A stretch of 64,000 nt of DNA from assembly GCF_003732275.1 (NCBI RefSeq), contig NZ_MOBM01000039.1:124001-188000 (forward strand), read 5' to 3'. Below the pieces are notes generated by a model that saw only the letters and a program-made list of their open reading frames with translations, was not told the DNA's origin and searched no databases. The position numbers and the translations under genes were made by a program. Positions 62,201 through 64,000 of the stretch are shown here, piece after piece. This stretch comes from Pseudomonas frederiksbergensis. Its GTDB lineage: Bacteria; Pseudomonadota; Gammaproteobacteria; Pseudomonadales; Pseudomonadaceae. The stretch's first letter is position 1. Every line of letters begins with the position of its first letter.

Positions 62201-64000
62201 CGACAGGAAACCGGCTTCGACGGCCGCCGCACCGCTTATAGCTACGACCTTAACGGCCACCTGCAGGAGAAAACCGAGTTTGGCGATGACGACTCCCCGC
62301 TGGTTACGGGGTATCAACGGGATTCGGTCGGACGCCTGATGGTCAAGACCTTGCCCGACGGCGTCAAGGTCAAGTACTGCTACGACCGCCTCGGCCGACT
62401 GGTCAGTGTCGACGACGGCCACGACCATCCGCTGGAATTCGAATACGACACCCAGGACAGGCTGATCACCGAGCACCAAAGTTGGGGCACCTTGCGTTAC
62501 CGCTACGACGCCTGCGGCCAGCTCAACCACCTGCGCCTGCCGGACAACAGCAAACTCGATTATCACCACGCCAAGGGCGGCGCGCTGACGGCCATTGACC
62601 TCAACGGCACACGCCTCACCACCCACCAGTTTGCCTTCGGTCGCGAACAAAACCGCCAACAAGGTCTGTTGCTCAGCGAATATGCCTACGACGACCAGGG
62701 CCGGCTGAAAGCCCATGCCGTCAGCCAACATCAACATCCGCTGTACCGTCGCGACTACGCCTACAGCGCCAATGGCAATCTCGAGCATATTGCCGATACC
62801 CGCCACGGTCAGCGCAGTTACCAGTACGACCCGCTCGACCGCCTGATCCGCGTCCACCATTCCCGCGACCAATCGCCGGAAAGCTTCGCCCACGACCCGG
62901 CCGGTAACCTGCTGATGCAGGACCGTCCTGGCGCCGCGAAGGTGCTGGGTAATCGCCTGCTGATGCAAGGCGACCGGCATTACGACTACGACGCCTTCGG
63001 CAACCTGATTCGCGAACGCCGCGGCACCGCGCAAAAACTCGTCACCGAATACCGCTACGACTGCCAGCACCGGTTGATCGGCGCCACCTTGCCCAATGGC
63101 AGCCAAGCGACTTACCGCTACGACGCCTTCGGCCGCCGTATCAGCAAAACCGTCGACGGCAAAACCACCGAATTTTTCTGGCAAGGCGACCACCTCGTCG
63201 CCGAACACAGCCAGGATCACCATCGCAGCTACATCTACGAACCCGGAACCTTCCGTCCACTGGTCATGCTCGACGGCAAAGGACCGCGCCAAGCGTGCCC
63301 GTTCTACTACCAACTCGACCACCTCGGCACACCGCAAGAACTCACCGACTACAGCGGCGACATCATCTGGGCCGCCCGATACACCGCCTATGGCCGCCTC
63401 ACTCGCCTAAACCGCGACACTCACCAGGTTCTCGATCAGCCGCTGCGCTTTCAAGGGCAGTATTTCGACGCGGAAACCGGCCTGCACTACAACCGGCATC
63501 GCTACTACAATCCGGATGTCGGGCGGTATCTGACGCCGGACCCGAGCAAATTGGCGGGTGGGTTAAACGGCTATCAGTACACGCGCAATCCGGCGGGTTG
63601 GGTTGATCCGTTGGGGTTGAGTGATTGTCCTGGGAGGGACGGGTGTAAGAAGCCGTCGTTTGGGGATGAGGATCCGGCGGGCAAGGTGGGAGTTGATGAG
63701 GGGGAGCCCGGAACCCCAAATCCAAAACAAGAGAACTATTATTTATACCGTGGTGACGACCGAGAACCATGGGAAATTTTTGAGGCAGAATTTGAACCCT
63801 TGGGAGACAGTACAGATCTGTATTTGCATGCATCAGATAACAGAAGCCCTCCCAGTTACTTTGTCAGCACTACGACAAACGAAAAAGAGGCAAAAAAGTT
63901 TGCCACAGGCTACGGTCTTGCTGACGGCTATATATATGTGCTGAAAAACATTCGCGGCATCGATGTAAATAAAGAATTGGGCATGATGTCACCACATCGA
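59252..64000 (+). CDS. Rhs/YD-repeat toxin with C-terminal ADP-ribosyltransferase-like tip (partial, 3' end outside window)
   Basis: An open frame of 1583 codons without a stop to the window edge, preceded by GAGGG before the ATG at 59252. Residues 1-430 are a predicted helical N-terminal region without a PAAR motif. About 445-560 is a DUF6531-like start of the Rhs cage (CTNNCPVSMVTGEELL, DFTRLYRTS). Many YD repeats follow (YRYDEVGRL, YEYADD, YKYD-type) to the core end FDAETGLHYNRHRYYNPDVG and the DPLGL cleavage motif (1452-1456). The variable tip has YLYRGDDREPWEIF (about 1497-1510), a VSTTT motif (1538-1542) and YIYVLK...ELGMMSPHR at the edge, closely like cholera/enterotoxin A chains. The codon use of the tip is clearly AT-richer. 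Immunity would lie beyond the edge. Confidence 0.9.
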   Translation, partial: MFEPDKVLALNNAIGLLVVAAMNPEQPDVEALLGDFRLCLNDYEAWAENFWTGGALNVEQVFKVGNEVRLSAPKDSTTPVSSTLAMCPASGPLTLMHLFEAARFVPIGNTPVMLEPVISQRNGELTFGKPIHETIGPSGILEIPECWRGQRYRITFFPNVSTEHIKALYASYQDVIGELEGWLRNEWTNEFQPLWAGFSEAGFTQRYGLLQQADWRGFERTLHGLWDDVKQVYALVADLQTNSEKLLEYLTQGELETLLNASSEAIANVLLMLSDEPLMFIHLAAFTSWLRMLPPQYIAEVVAQIRTELLISFLLVRLTGPTGLKLGMSAKVLDKIKSRQARQWLAAASLRLAELTARSDLTAHAGALKPLVVSARNAPLKPAPTVPLQINTGDSPVVRVNNPVAIARDKSDAMTRLGRHKPHDDAPNQAKNPNGDSADCAALTCTNNCPVSMVTGEELLTLTDGSLDGILPFDFTRLYRTSAVEIDCGLGWGWSHSLAQRLELDDEQVVWVDHENRRTTFPLPSVERPVIHNILSRAAIYLGDAPEELILAQAGGDARFYHFHNGRLTAISDAYNNRLHITRDRQERIQRLDNGAGRSLLLCYERRHLVSVEYQSFHSSDTLGEAWRTEQTLVFYRYDARQRLIEATNAAGESERYDYDDRHVILQRQLAGGASFFWEWERSGKAARCVRHWASFSQMDTRYIWDDQGSVTVQNIDGSEEVYVHDDRARLVRKVELDGGEHLKAYDDQGRLIAEQDPLGAVTEYRYDEVGRLVALIPPQDEPTSYEYRNGFLHARYRGKAVWKYQRNAQGDVTEATDPDGQVTHYHYDTQGRLLSIRFPDNGRHVFIRNGLGQLLEETLPDGGQRRFSYDALGRQTTRQDEHGALTQYQWDTVGRLLQTILPTGASRAFSYNAYGKITAERDELGRVTRYEYADDLHLVSRRINPDGTQLRYRYDNAQLRLTEIENESGEKYRLDYTPNGLIRQETGFDGRRTAYSYDLNGHLQEKTEFGDDDSPLVTGYQRDSVGRLMVKTLPDGVKVKYCYDRLGRLVSVDDGHDHPLEFEYDTQDRLITEHQSWGTLRYRYDACGQLNHLRLPDNSKLDYHHAKGGALTAIDLNGTRLTTHQFAFGREQNRQQGLLLSEYAYDDQGRLKAHAVSQHQHPLYRRDYAYSANGNLEHIADTRHGQRSYQYDPLDRLIRVHHSRDQSPESFAHDPAGNLLMQDRPGAAKVLGNRLLMQGDRHYDYDAFGNLIRERRGTAQKLVTEYRYDCQHRLIGATLPNGSQATYRYDAFGRRISKTVDGKTTEFFWQGDHLVAEHSQDHHRSYIYEPGTFRPLVMLDGKGPRQACPFYYQLDHLGTPQELTDYSGDIIWAARYTAYGRLTRLNRDTHQVLDQPLRFQGQYFDAETGLHYNRHRYYNPDVGRYLTPDPSKLAGGLNGYQYTRNPAGWVDPLGLSDCPGRDGCKKPSFGDEDPAGKVGVDEGEPGTPNPKQENYYLYRGDDREPWEIFEAEFEPLGDSTDLYLHASDNRSPPSYFVSTTTNEKEAKKFATGYGLADGYIYVLKNIRGIDVNKELGMMSPHR

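Noticed and set aside
62129..63337. 402-residue minus-strand frame within the Rhs gene
   Set aside because: Shadow of the YD-repeat coding strand; valine/alanine-rich with no structure.

Overview
The window looks like chromosomal DNA of a Pseudomonas of the fluorescens group. Codon use is GC-rich. Gene blocks such as nasS-nasT / nitrate transporter / nirBD / nitrate reductase / cobA, then oprF-sigX-cmpX-crfX-cmaX, rraA, ppsA/ppsR and pabB-thrH-cysH follow an order I recall from P. aeruginosa. Intergenic gaps are filled with three families of Pseudomonas REP-like palindromes (18 elements listed). No rRNA, tRNA, CRISPR array, insertion sequence or prophage was seen.

Layout. 1-7663: purine catabolism, with a partial GntR regulator, xdhA-xdhB-xdhC (xanthine dehydrogenase), guaD (guanine deaminase) and an FCD-type GntR regulator, followed by a divergent BenE-type transporter. 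9.3-18.3 kb: housekeeping genes yggL, dacB, a CHASE-PAS-PAS-GGDEF diguanylate cyclase, rlmKL, rmf with a structured leader, and pyrD. 18.6-30.3 kb: a complete nitrate assimilation regulon, with nasS-nasT sensor/antiterminator, an MFS nitrate transporter with a PP2C-kinase fusion, and nirB-nirD-nitrate reductase-cobA. Both structural operons start with a sigma-54 promoter and an ANTAR-type two-hexaloop leader with a terminator. 30.4-34.4 kb: the envelope-stress block oprF, sigX, cmpX, crfX, cmaX. 34.4-39.7 kb: rraA, an alpha/beta hydrolase, ppsA and divergent ppsR, with a 154-bp near-palindrome beside ppsA. 39.8-48.5 kb: the 2-methylcitrate (propionate) operon gntR-prpB-prpC-acnD-prpF-prpD, read leftwards. 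48.8-51.9 kb: a three-gene unit encoding a retropepsin-like zinc-protease-family protein, a membrane-bound inactive transglutaminase and an ATP-grasp ligase-like protein. 52.0-59.0 kb: pabB, thrH, cysH, a permease remnant with a racemase, a divergent LysR/SDR pair and a HAD phosphatase.

59252 to the window end is one open Rhs/YD-repeat protein (at least 1583 residues). Its AT-rich C-terminal tip resembles cholera-toxin/enterotoxin-A-type ADP-ribosyltransferases. It is cut by the window edge before the catalytic glutamates.

The most interesting signals are: the two NasT-type antitermination leaders, one of which has its second hairpin overlapping the terminator stem; the Rhs-ART toxin tip; the four-hairpin rmf leader; the palindromic repeat at 36110-36263; palindromic operators in front of the xdh, BenE/GntR and prp units; and a cobA reading frame that ends inside a REP element.
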